DNA from: Ligula intestinalis
Lineage: Eukaryota; Platyhelminthes; Cestoda; Diphyllobothriidea; Diphyllobothriidae
DNA length: 64,000 nucleotides
Assembly: GCA_036362985.1 (NCBI GenBank)
Contig: JAYGXS010000007.1
Coordinates: forward strand, 6,136,579-6,200,578
Direction of reading: 5' to 3'
Part shown: positions 54,656 through 64,000 of the stretch, in pieces
Numbering within the stretch: the stretch's first letter is position 1
Layout: the number at the start of each line of letters is the position of its first letter
The notes under the pieces: generated by a model
The model's input: the letters and a program-made list of their open reading frames with translations, nothing else
Told to the model about the DNA's origin: nothing
The model's database searches: none
Translations under genes and position numbers: made by a program

Positions 54656-56002
54656 CTGAAGATATCCTACTCCAGCGTAACAGCGGAAATTGCCGCCACA
54701 CTTGAATTTCGAGCTCGCATCCCTTGGGGTGCCAAGATCGCCCAGACATCAACCTGAAACAGATCGGTGTGCAATTACCCACTTCTGTGAGGATAGATGT
54801 TAAGTGCGTCAACCTATTCCGGCGCCGGTATCTTTATAAAAATTCAGAGAGACGTGACAGCCTTCACAGACACTCTTCCAAGATTTTTCGCACATGTTCG
54901 ACTTTTTGAAAAATAGGAATCGGCCTTTCTTGGTGCGTATGTGGTGTGAAATTGTACTTAAATCTATCTGTTCTAGTAGTAAGTTAAACAAAACTGACGC
55001 ATAGTTTCTGAGGTTGGTGCCAAGTCGCGATAAACAGCTGTCAACATTCTGGCTGAGATCAAAGGCGACGGCTTCGCGCGGATGAAGTCTCCTCTTAAGT
55101 GTTTTGCACTGTAGTCAGAGAGTTCGCAAGAGTGAACCCTCCTTTAGACATTATTAGCACCACACTAAAGGAATGAGGGATGTGGCAAGTAGTTTGGGCA
55201 AATTTATGCGACCGTCATGTTAACAGGGAGGGGAGGGTGAAATTACCACTTCGTCTACAAATTGGCTGCACTGTAGGCTAACCCGTTGGGCCAAAACGAA
55301 GGCCACCTTGGTCCATGACATGCTAAGATGGTGTGAATCCTCCATTACGTATCCAAACGCCTATAGCACACCTTTGGCAGAAGCTTTACTGGGACAACAG
55401 CCAATCCAGTCATCTCGGCAGTCGGTCGTTAGGATAAAACGGATCATTGCTACATGTAGGGAGAAAGATAGAGCAAATGAAGCGAAAACCGGGAAATCCG
55501 TCTGTCATTACCTACTGTGTTCCTGTGTCAACACTGGTTATGTTCTCCCATTACGTGTTAGAAGGAAAAGGCAGAACAGGATAACAAATATCCCTTTACT
55601 GTCAGTTGTACAACTACATCAACTCTGTTTCCGCGTGTCCAGCAGCTTGCTTTCTGTGGTCAGTCTTGTCTCGACAACAGGCTCTTGTCTAGGATAACAG
55701 CAGAGTCTCGTTCTGCTCGCAGCCTCGCTATTTACGGGGCAGTAGTCATTGCTTCCCATTGGCTCTCTATGCGCGCTTTACCCCTGGCCAGGCGTGACCT
55801 GAATGTGACAGGGGTCTCGCGTGCGCATAACGCCTTGGACTCCTCGTGTGGTTTCTGCCGTTGAAGGTTGCGTGACTTGGCCCGTTCTGTATGCGCTGGA
55901 CTGGCCTGTTCGCGCGCCTTTGTTCCAGCCTGATCTTGGATGTCTGTCTGTTTGGATGACGTGCTCGGTCATCCTAACACCATCCTCAGTGCAGACCACC
56001 CC
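54656..56002. other. No recognisable gene
   Basis: Open frame 55308-55697 (129 aa) and a pair of overlapping frames at 55778-56012 have no known motif. May be further repeat sequence. Confidence 0.4.
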
Positions 56003-56080
56003 ACGCGCTTAAATCTATCCCGACGCCCTGAAAGTCGCAATGGTTGATAGGTTGTCAACTGCCTCGGGCTAACTCAGTCA
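56003..56080 (+). repeat. 78-bp direct repeat left of CR1-like fragment
   Basis: acgcgcttaaatctatcccg, cgccctgaaa, ttgtcaa, ggctaactc. Partner at 56770-56846. Confidence 0.6.
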
Positions 56081-56765
56081 AACGAATAACCAGGGTCCTT
56101 TCCAACACCTGTGGAGCTCTTCAAGGATCTAGGACACCTTCCACCGCTTATCCCACCACATTGACGACCTACGAGACCCAAATGAATGTTTGTAGGTAAA
56201 ATATGCTGATGATAAGGTTGTTGGTCATCCTCTCAAAAGTTAAACACATCTTTAGGTACTGAAAGATGGCCTGGACCACGTCTCAGCAGGTTCGTTAACT
56301 ATGATCATCAGCAAATTGTCTTCTACTGAATAACCAGAAGTTAGTCCAGTGCGTTTTCCGAATTCGACCCTCTCAGTCCTTACACGTCCTGTCCAATGAG
56401 GTATCTTCTGTCCGGTACCTTGGACTTACCCTGGTGTCTAATCTTTCATTTACTCTTCATATTCAAACCTTCTTCATTAAAAAAATTTGTAAAGGTCTAT
56501 ATTATATCCGTCGGTTCCGTTCACATCAAATACCTCAAGCCCTAATCTGAGGATGCCTGCATTCTCCCTCCTCCCATTCCCTACTGCTCTCCGGTCATTT
56601 TTCCCGCTTTGCTGAAAAAAGACCTGTTGATTTCTAAACGTATCTTCTGAATGCTCACTTCAGGTGCCGGTGTTTCTTATGCTCCTTTAGCTGCTATTAT
56701 ACTACAGCAAAATTGCTGCGGGAAGAGAAATTCATGCTCACGACACCCCACCTCACTGTGAGGAA
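56081..56765 (+). pseudogene. CR1-like RT palm and C-terminal fragment, decayed
   Basis: Plus strand with many shifts: a GALQGSRTP stretch where relatives have GVPQGSVLGP, KYADDKVVGHPL with YADD intact near 56200, then FVNYDHQQIVFY, a PVRFPNSTLSVLT region, YIISVGSVHIKYL and PYCSPVIFPALLK, the usual succession behind the RT core. Family differs from LINE A and B. Confidence 0.6.
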
Positions 56766-56769
56766 TCTG

Positions 56770-56846
56770 ACGCGCTTGAATCTACCCCGACGCCCTGAAA
56801 ATCATGATCTTCAAGGTTGTCAAGGGAGTCAGGCTAACTAGGTCAT
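56770..56846 (+). repeat. Direct repeat right of CR1-like fragment
   Basis: acgcgcttgaatctaccccg and onward, about 80 percent like 56003-56080 by eye. Together the two copies bracket the CR1-like fragment. Confidence 0.6.
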
Positions 56847-57439
56847 TCTGAGGACTCAAAGTCAGACTGCGATGACTGCCTTTCAATGCAGCGGTTTGGA
56901 TCATGTGAATCTAGTGATCAGATCTTGCGCAACACTCGTGCATGGGGAGTTTTGAATGTGCCCGCCACTGCATCCTCGCTCACCTGCTTTTGTCTTGGCC
57001 TTGTCTGACCCTCCGAGAAGAGCGCCCATGATGGAGGTGTCGTGGCAACTTGCGTAATACAGGAAACAGTAGTCACAAAGACCTACATGCTCAGCTTTAA
57101 AGAGCAGTTGGACGCCAGCTGAGAGAACGTTGCAGTCTGTAGAGAATTACTGGCGAGAGTATGGTTTCGGACTCACTAAATTTGCTTCTCCTACGTATTT
57201 CGTAGAAGTAAGTATTTGTTATTGACCACAGACATACAAAATAATCCATCCACATTGTACGTCCCACACGGAAATGTTTAGCGTCCTGTGATTACTTTCT
57301 GCTTTAAGTTAGTTTAGTATTAATTTAGGTTTTGGTTAGTTGAGTTTTATGTTTTGATTTTAATGTAGTCTTAATTAAATTTTGTTTTTTAGTTTTAATT
57401 ATATAATCACAGGAGGACTTGGGTCTGTGGAAAACTTCT
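56847..57439. other. No gene seen
   Basis: No clear coding similarity. Confidence 0.4.
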
Positions 57440-58268
57440 TCACTCAAACCAACGCTGAACTCTACGAAGGTGGCCAAGTCGGCCAAATCTATATTGCAGC
57501 TGATAAAATGAGCCTTTATGGGGTTTGAAAAAGACAGCTTTTCCAAAATCTTTGGAAGCTTCGTTCGGCCGCACCTGGAATTCGCTATACAGGCATGGAG
57601 ACCTTGGACTGTCAAAGACTGTACCGTCTTAGAGAAGGTCCAGAGGCGAGCGAAAAAAATGGTCAAATGTCTAGGAACATTGCCCTATGAAAGCAGACTG
57701 TCAATCCTCAACCTATTTCCCTATTGCTACAGACAACTCCGAGGGGAACTCATACTAACCTTCCGTATTATGAATAACCTGAATTGTTGTTTCGGTCCCG
57801 GTGATTTCTTTGCCCAGGCTTACACGCCAACTTTGCGCGGGCATCCCCTTAAACTACGCCACGGCAAAGCAAGAACCAGCGGAGGAAAATTTTTCTTTAC
57901 CAACAGAGAAGTTTCAGCGTGGAACGCCCTTCCTGAAGAGGTTGTTCTGTTAATTCATTGAAGATTAGACTGGACATGCATCAAGCACAAATGCAAATAA
58001 TGTAAAAACTACTACATCACATTACAATGAATCACACTGTTTATCACATACGCTGCATCAAATTATACTTCTCATTATTTGCGAGTAGTCATATTTTTTC
58101 TGTCATATTATGTTAATATTTAACTCTGGTGTCTTCCCGGAACATGTAATTGATGCACATTTTAAATTTTTCTTTGTATCCATTTATTCCCTATAATCGT
58201 GTTACTAACAGGGAGTTCAACGGCGTTCGCCTATCTTTCCCTCAATAAACTGATACTGATACTGATCT
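57440..58268 (+). mobile_element. CR1-like LINE 3' end with ACTGAT tail
   Basis: C-terminal coding (57518-57961) followed by about 300 bp of 3' UTR ending in actgatactgatactgat at 58249-58266, a short 3' repeat as in CR1-type elements. The 5' part is absent. Confidence 0.7.
57518..57961 (+). CDS. CR1-like ORF2 C-terminal fragment
   Basis: Clean 147-codon frame: FGSFVRPHLEFAIQAWRPWT, LEKVQRRAKKMVKCLGTLPY, LNLFPYCYRQLRGELILTFR, RGHPLKLRHGKARTSGGKFF and REVSAWNALPEEVV. This is the conserved end of CR1/Rex-like ORF2 proteins. The annotated first Met is internal; the real ORF began far upstream. The frame stops at 57959, slightly short of typical relatives. Confidence 0.75.
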   Translation: MGFEKDSFSKIFGSFVRPHLEFAIQAWRPWTVKDCTVLEKVQRRAKKMVKCLGTLPYESRLSILNLFPYCYRQLRGELILTFRIMNNLNCCFGPGDFFAQAYTPTLRGHPLKLRHGKARTSGGKFFFTNREVSAWNALPEEVVLLIH

Positions 58269-58364
58269 CGGATTGTAGAATACTTCACTTATCCAATATG
58301 TACCTTTAACAGCCCGCAGAACACAAACTAGATACTACGCAAATATTAGTCACGACACGGCAAT

Positions 58365-59785
58365 TGTGCGTGTCCTCATCACGCGTAGGCTCAAGGAAGA
58401 ACTCTGGCATCCCCTACCGTACATAAAGAATATGTCAGAAGCAACAGAAACTATCGCTACAAAGGTTGGCGTGGGTATTGCTCATCGTCCGACAGCTAAC
58501 ATCCGTTGGCGGATGGGTGAAAATAAATGACCGAATGGAAGTACAGTAGATTCCCTATCTCATAAAACGTCACCCGGAATTCTGAAATGAGTTTTCGATT
58601 CAAACATATTAATTATATATGGTTTTATAAATGTCGCTCGTACAGCTTTATCTTCATATATTTTGGTCACACCAGGATGCCGTCTTTTTAATGAGCTCCG
58701 TTCTGGCTGCTGTACTTTAAAAAGTAGCTACTTCAGTAGTATGCCTTTTTGTCATTGATTTTGACTGCCTTTATGGATAATAAATATATTGTTTGGAAAA
58801 TATGCAGGAAAAAAATATTTCTTGTACTCGTTTGGCAGAAAATTACGCCTTCTTTAAATTTTATACTCAAAGAAAGTGTATCTTTCAGTTTTAAAAATAT
58901 TTCATACAAGAAGCTTTTTTTACAATTTCCAGGTGTTCTTTCATAGAACATCGTATCCGTCAATTTGTTAATGCTGCCTTCACTGTAAAAAGCTTGCTCC
59001 ATATCTATTGTAACAATTAATGAGAACTATGTGAGATCTTCCTCAACCTGTAGGCGAAAACGTACTTTTCCTTGAATAGGATGTACACAGTGCGGAGTTT
59101 GTAAACCTTGAATTCTAATGTAGCAGGCAGTAGGTTCCAAAACTATTCGGCAATTCAGAAACATTTTTTAACCGAAATATACCTTTTCTTCGGGTATAAA
59201 ATTTAAAGAGTGCGTAATTTTCTACCAAATGAGTACAAAAATATTATTTTCTTGCATGTTTTCCAAAAAAACATATTTGAATCTATAAAAGCTGTCAAAT
59301 CAATGAAAAAAAGGCATACTACTTAAGTAGCTACTTTGCATAGTAATACTTTTCTTGGTGGTCAAAACGAAGCTTGTTAAAAAGCTGGTATCCTGAAGTG
59401 TCTAGAACATGCTGAGATTAGGCTGAATGATCGTCTCTATTAAAATGATCTGCAATAAATATATTCCAATCGAAAATGCATTTCAGAATTCCGGGTGACA
59501 TTTCATGAGATAGGAAATCTACTGTAGGTACGCAGTCTGGCGTTGCTTATCAAATGCCATGTCACGATTGCTCTTGCCATTATACAGGGCATACTGGGCA
59601 AGGACTTAGCTCATGAATGACGGAGCACAAACGGACAGTGTGGTAAGACCAAAACACACTCTGGAAAAAGGCCGTGAATTCAACTTCGTAGGCACGCGGA
59701 TAAGGGCGCGAGCCGATAATCAGACGTGGCGAGAACTACTGGAGGTCAGGGTAGCTAACTCAAATTACCAGACACGTTGAAATAG
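58365..59785 (+). pseudogene. Penelope-like element 5, split by a MITE
   Basis: Before the MITE: LPYIKNMSEATETIATKVGV and GIAHRPTANIRWRMGE. After it (59527 on): QSGVAYQMPCHDCSCHYTGH, TGQGLSS, a stop, MTEHKRTVW, then IRARADNQTWRELLEVRVAN. This is the segment before and through the GIY-YIG domain. The YIG reads YTG and the catalytic Arg region reads TGQG, so the nuclease is dead. Stops and shifts are present. Confidence 0.7.
58544..59524. mobile_element. 981-bp mariner-type MITE with long inverted repeats and TA duplication
   Basis: Splits the PLE 5 protein. Ends: TA then CAGTAGATTCCCTATCTCAT on the left (58542 on), and the matching complement ending CTACTG then TA at 59525-59526. The first about 60 bp are nearly identical inverted repeats (also CACCCGGAATTCTGAAATG), and similarity between the arms continues to about 58900 and 59170. 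No transposase. TA target duplication points to the Tc1/mariner superfamily; a mariner-type transposase fragment at 51757 lies beside the other copy of this MITE. Confidence 0.8.
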
Positions 59786-60869
59786 CCCCCTGCTATCATG
59801 CCCTTCGTTTATGCGGCCCAGTTCCCAGCCATGGATGCACGCCGTGACGACGAAATGAGACAGCGTGGCGTGGACTCAACCTATCACGAAAGCTACCCTC
59901 ACCTCCCAAATATTCTCGTGGATGGAATAAAAAACACTCCAATCCTCGCTGCGCTCTGATTTTCCTCAAAAGACCTCCTCTTATACGAAGCCGAAAGCTA
60001 AGGCATCGCATCTTCATCTTTGTTGCAAAAAGAATCTTGGCCTTGCATATTCGCTCCATAAACATATAAGTCTTCACAAGTGTACAAATTGGGGTGGATT
60101 TGAAAGGCAATCGGTATTTTTCCTTACTTTTTGGGTTACACGGAACCAAACTCGCACTTCCCTATTCAAATATGCAAATTCCCTTTTGATGTGTTTGATG
60201 GCTTCTACTTCCTATGAACTTTCACCTAGGCAAATAATTAAAAGTAAAAAGTACACTCTTTCATGTACCATATTTAGTGGCTATAAAATCCCCGCAAATA
60301 ACCATAATAAATAGAATTTTCGAACCTAAAGTCTAGAACTACGATTAAATTCATACCAATGTCGAAGATTAATCACAACTTCGGCCATAATTTAGCAGAA
60401 ATTGTTCCCTACTAACTAGCTAAAGGATAACGATGACCAGACCAAAGGCCAGCATACTGCGGTGTGCTAACTAACCCACCAGTCAGTTTTTCCACTCATA
60501 TAAGCATTGTGAAACCAACAAGGTCAAATTAAAACAAACAGGAAATATAAACAAGCCAAGCTCCAATCTCCTGCCTGTAAAATTCCAGAATATAGTTTTG
60601 CTTCCTCGCTTAAAACAACTTCCTGCAACGAAGTTGGTACGGATCCTTTTAAGGTACTTGAAGCAGCCGGATGCGGCCTTATAAATAGGCTGTAGTACAG
60701 TTTTTGTTTGTCACTGTCCCCTAGCTGAAGGCGTGTTTATTAATCGCAGTCAGAGTGATTTACCACCGTAGGTGCACGCTTTATAGGCGCAAGCGATTGA
60801 TGGGCACTGATTGCGCAGGGAGATTCAATAAGACCCCAGCCAGTGAAGCTTGCCTGGATAGTTGTTGAA
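59786..60869. other. No gene seen
   Basis: Open frame 59796-60149 on the minus strand has no recognisable motif. May include PLE tail sequence. Confidence 0.45.
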
Positions 60870-61165
60870 CTAAGTCCTAATAAAATGAATACGAGGACGA
60901 CAGTTTTCTTCACCGGAGAGGTACGGCTACACAGTAGCAGCGAACCCAGCCTTCGCATTGGCTGTCCCGTTTGGTTGCTACCTGCAAATGGTATTTTTAC
61001 AGTAGTCCTTCGGCAGGACCTCGAATAGACCGTACCAGGACATCAGTTAGCTTCTGTCCTTCCTAAGCAGTCATTGCCAAAAGTTTTCTAATATTTAAGT
61101 TTGGCGTGACATACCGCCACATAGCAAAAGCGCATAAGCTCCAGAAGTGTGGGGACAAAGAAACC
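60870..61165 (+). repeat. Dispersed repeat, uninterrupted copy
   Basis: Aligns with 61535-61641 plus 61793-61945: ggagagg(t/c)acgg, gctacacagtagcag, gcaaatggtattttta, agaacctcgaatagaccgta. Class unknown. Confidence 0.6.
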
Positions 61166-61534
61166 ACCCACGAAGAGCGTTGAGCCGTGAGCCGTGGCGC
61201 TGGAAATGGCTTAAAGCGATACACACCCGCGTTGCAGTCTGGAGTATTAGGGTACGAAAAAAGGAGGTCGTATCGCAGGGGGTTATGCTGATAGCTATAT
61301 CCTTACCACTTCGATCTTTCGGTTCGGTTCTGTGTTGATAAGAGAAGAAGTTGGAGGCACAAGTGGGAGTAATATTTTATTCTGTACAGAAGGAGTGTAG
61401 AATAGTTTGGAGTAAAATGTCTGTGGGATGAGTGCAGTCCAGCTGCGTGGGTGCCGGGTCCGAAGTAAGGTAAGCGCGGACATCTGTACACGCGCCTTGA
61501 GCGGTATTCGTGTTATTGAGCGTTTAAAGGTGAT
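61166..61534. other. No gene seen
   Basis: Between the two repeat copies; no coding similarity. Confidence 0.4.
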
Positions 61535-61945
61535 TGGCCAGCCCGGAGAGGCACGGTGTGGCTACACAATAGCAGCAGTGGTAGCGGCTAACCTAGCCTC
61601 CGAATTAGTTGCCACGTTCAGTTGCTATCTGTAAATGGTATCTGCCTGCGCATGTCTCAGACTGTTCTTCTATTACCTATTATTAAGGATTCCCGAGGGA
61701 ATCCGAAACATCAGGACAATAAACCTCTTGTTCCAGTGATCGCTTCTTCTTCTTCCGAACTGCTTCCTGGAACACGGATAGTCCCCTCTTTTGGTATTTT
61801 TATCATTGTCTGTCGACAGAACCTCGAACAGACCGTACTAGGATATTGTTTAGGTTGCGCCCCTCGTAAGCTTTCTGGTATTAAAAACCAGGTAAAATAC
61901 CACCACATACAATATATCGAGAAAAGTGGGGGCAACCAAGGCCCC
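61535..61945 (+). repeat. Dispersed repeat, copy interrupted by a solo PLE end
   Basis: Same family as 60870-61165, split at GGTAT by a 151-bp insertion. Confidence 0.6.
61642..61792 (+). mobile_element. 151-bp solo PLE terminal unit with hammerhead-like hairpin
   Basis: Flanked by GGTAT on both sides (61637-61641 and 61793-61797) and absent from the sister repeat at 60985. It matches 26300-26440 at the 3' end of PLE 2: gcgcatgtctcagac, ggattcccgagggaatccga, aataaacctcttgttccagt, gaactgcttcctggaac. The hairpin core (ATTATTA, 7-bp-stem-like ggattcc/ggaatcc, GAAACATCAGG) is further degraded. It looks like a non-autonomous unit made only of the PLE end, comparable in concept to a solo LTR or retrozyme-like element. 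Confidence 0.65.
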
Positions 61946-63419
61946 TACGCTAGAATTGCACTGGAATTGTCTTTAAATGGTACAGATTCGCCTTGCACTT
62001 ACCCAAGCATCTCGGCCTACACATGATGCAAATTTGTCCCGCATAAAACCAGTATGTCAAAACAATCATACAATAGTACAAAAATAGTAAAGACGATTCA
62101 TTAAAAAAACAATGCATAGCAAACAAATACTATTACACTGTACGTAAAACATTAATCATTTCAATCAAAATAAGAACAATAAGTTGAAGAATAACAATAA
62201 ACAAACTGTAAAGTATCAACAAAAAAACTAAACAATAACTTAGGCAATAATAACGAAAACTATGTAAAAGTAAAGTAGTCTACAATTATGTTATAAGAAG
62301 AAAATAGAAAAAAAACAAGGGCACGCTTCCCTTGGAAGTAGCCAATGAAAGAACAACCCATACGTCCAGTTGGAAACGTTGCTGTGTCTCCCTCAGAAAT
62401 AGCGCATTCCTTTCTAGATAGTTAATCGCGACTCGCTACCATGAAGCCCTGGCGAGTTGCTCCTATGCCATGCTATAGATCCGTCCACACACACATCTCA
62501 TGTTGTGATGCAGCGCAAGCTGCGACCAGACTTAGGACTTAAACACGCCAGTTGGATAGGTCCCAAACCAAATCGAATCGCTTCTCGCTTGAGAACACAA
62601 TTTGATTGGTCCGATCTTGTTACGCTTTGCTTGCCTTGAATATGCTTTACCGGGTATGATAGTAGATTTAATTCCTCGCATCCTTACTGCTATGTTCTAC
62701 TCTAGTGATTTAAACGATACGTAATTAGACGGCGACATGTATGCTAGTGACAAAACTATAACCTTGACATTTTACATAATTTTTCCAGGTACTAATTTGA
62801 AACAGTTTAAAACAACAGAACTTCTTTGCGCAAATAAATTTCGAGAGAACTTAACCACTGCGTCCTCTCTGTGCGTGAACAACGAAACAATCTGAGAAGA
62901 CATCATTGCTCAAAAAATCGATTAATGCAAGGTCATGTTAGCGTGGCAAATGGTCAATAGTTATGTCAACTTTAAACTTGGGTTGAAAAGTAGGAAGGGG
63001 AATTAACCAAAAGTGCAATATGCATTAACCAGGCCAACTTAAGATTAATTTCATGGTCTAGTTGCTTACATACAGCTCTGCGAGCGCTGCAAACGAATTT
63101 CCTCAATTTATAAATGTTTGACTATTTTTCCCTTACTAGCGGGAACGAATTAACGATAAATTATGAATAATAATGAGCAACATTAGGCATATTTAGTACT
63201 TAAGAGAACAATAAGAAGTATCAAGCGTTTGTTACGAAAAACAAAATGTTCCCAGCTTGTGGAAAGGTCAAAAATAGCTATATATTACAGCAATAAATTT
63301 AAATAGTTTGTAAACTATGCAACTTAAAGCAACCACTTTCTTTATAAAAAAAGAACTTGCCTTTAGTCGAACGATTTTGTATATTTGAGAGTGAGTACAT
63401 TTGTTGTTATTGAATATAT
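61946..63419. other. No gene seen, AT-rich
   Basis: Low-complexity A-rich stretch around 62090-62310. Short open frames only. Confidence 0.5.
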
Positions 63420-63940
63420 TTCAATCAATCCTCTATTTATTTCGGAAATTTTCCTGTGTTGATTGATCACTTTACTAACTGTCCGTTAGTTTGACGTTTC
63501 CGTCAAAACCTTTAAAAAAAGATAAAACTAAATAGCATTTACCAAAAAACGAGCTTTTGGATATTATTTCCTTTGCAGATGGCCATATTGCTTAAATTTG
63601 GAAATGCTTCAAAACGGCAAACCACATTTTCGAGCATATGACATGTCTTCTAGGTACCACGCATATTGTTATTCCTAAAATTTATAAAAAAGTTTCCATG
63701 ATAGGTTACGTCTCCAAAAAGTGCATTTATTGCATATTTACTTTCTGAACTTCTGCGTATAATAGCTTTTTTCAACTTAATGTTACAGTAAAATTGGAGA
63801 CTTTTGACAATTTCCTTTAGTTACCCGAAGAAAAACGATAAAATTTGACTGGAGATGAAGAAACATACCTTTCTCTTTATAACGGATTATTTTTCGCTTA
63901 AGGAGATTTCTTAGAATATCCATAATAAACGTCCAGATGC
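63420..63940. repeat. AT-rich dispersed repeat, copy 2
   Basis: Direct-orientation partner of 45541-46060, about 17.9 kb away. Confidence 0.65.
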
Positions 63941-64000
63941 AAAAAAACAGGCAACCTATATGATCATTTTTTGAAGTACTTATTATTCTTCTTTTAGTTC

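Noticed and set aside
55308..55697. 129-codon plus-strand frame
   Set aside because: No recognisable motif; surrounded by repeat remnants.
58733..59002. Minus-strand frame in the MITE centre as a transposase remnant
   Set aside because: AT-rich, no helix-turn-helix or catalytic motif, and the frame is not kept in the second MITE copy.
1..64000. CRISPR arrays, bacterial operons, Shine-Dalgarno sites
   Set aside because: The content is eukaryotic (spliced gene, LINEs, PLEs); no regularly spaced short repeats or bacterial gene layout seen.

Overview
This is a eukaryotic window made almost entirely of transposable elements. I see no single-copy host gene, no operon-like layout, no rRNA and no tRNA. 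The mix of elements is what I would expect of a parasitic flatworm (cestode or trematode) with a large genome: CR1-like, RTE-like and Jockey-like LINEs, a CsRn1-like Ty3/Gypsy element, several Penelope-like elements (PLEs) with GIY-YIG domains and hammerhead-like motifs, a CACTA-like DNA transposon with introns of 35-42 bp, hAT and Tc1/mariner remnants, and degenerate TTAGGG-type arrays. The taxon is an inference from element families, not from a host gene. There is one 10-N assembly gap at 50669-50678.

Layout. 1-1346: frameshifted zinc-finger/coiled-coil ORF1-like gene on the minus strand with a tandem internal duplication. 1936-4085: 5'-truncated CR1-like LINE (family A) abutting a broken hAT transposase (4086-5870). 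6472-10327: a compact, apparently intact CACTA-like transposon carrying a 701-aa transposase and a five-exon DUF4806 protein. 10698-12486: PLE with 351-bp inverted arms and a 12-bp target duplication, inserted in a hAT end. 12552-about 15990: decayed Ty3/Gypsy. 17900-21869: second family A LINE, split by a minus-strand LINE and internally deleted. 21870-24600: RTE-like LINE with a 5' inversion that looks like twin priming, itself hit by a 463-bp short element. 25221-26414: second PLE with inverted arms. 28365-35000: decayed RTE and Jockey-like fragments in otherwise featureless DNA. 35960-39780: near full-length CR1-like LINE (family B) with ORF2 broken only by four nonsense codons. 44695-51600: telomere-like arrays, AT-rich repeats, three more PLE remnants and the best hammerhead motifs. 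51757-54310: mariner remnant, MITE and a 1.3-kb foldback nested in it. 56000-58268: two CR1-like fragments. 58365-59785: PLE interrupted by a 981-bp mariner-type MITE with TA duplications. 60870-61945: a repeat pair, one copy carrying a 151-bp solo PLE end.

How the parts relate. The window records layers of insertion. hAT and Gypsy are oldest; LINE A, CACTA and PLE sit in or beside them; RTE landed at the 3' tail of LINE A; MITEs and solo PLE ends landed inside other repeats. Only the CACTA-like element looks capable of making complete proteins. The most interesting signals are its two-gene organisation with tiny introns, and the family of hammerhead-like motifs lying just downstream of PLE coding ends.
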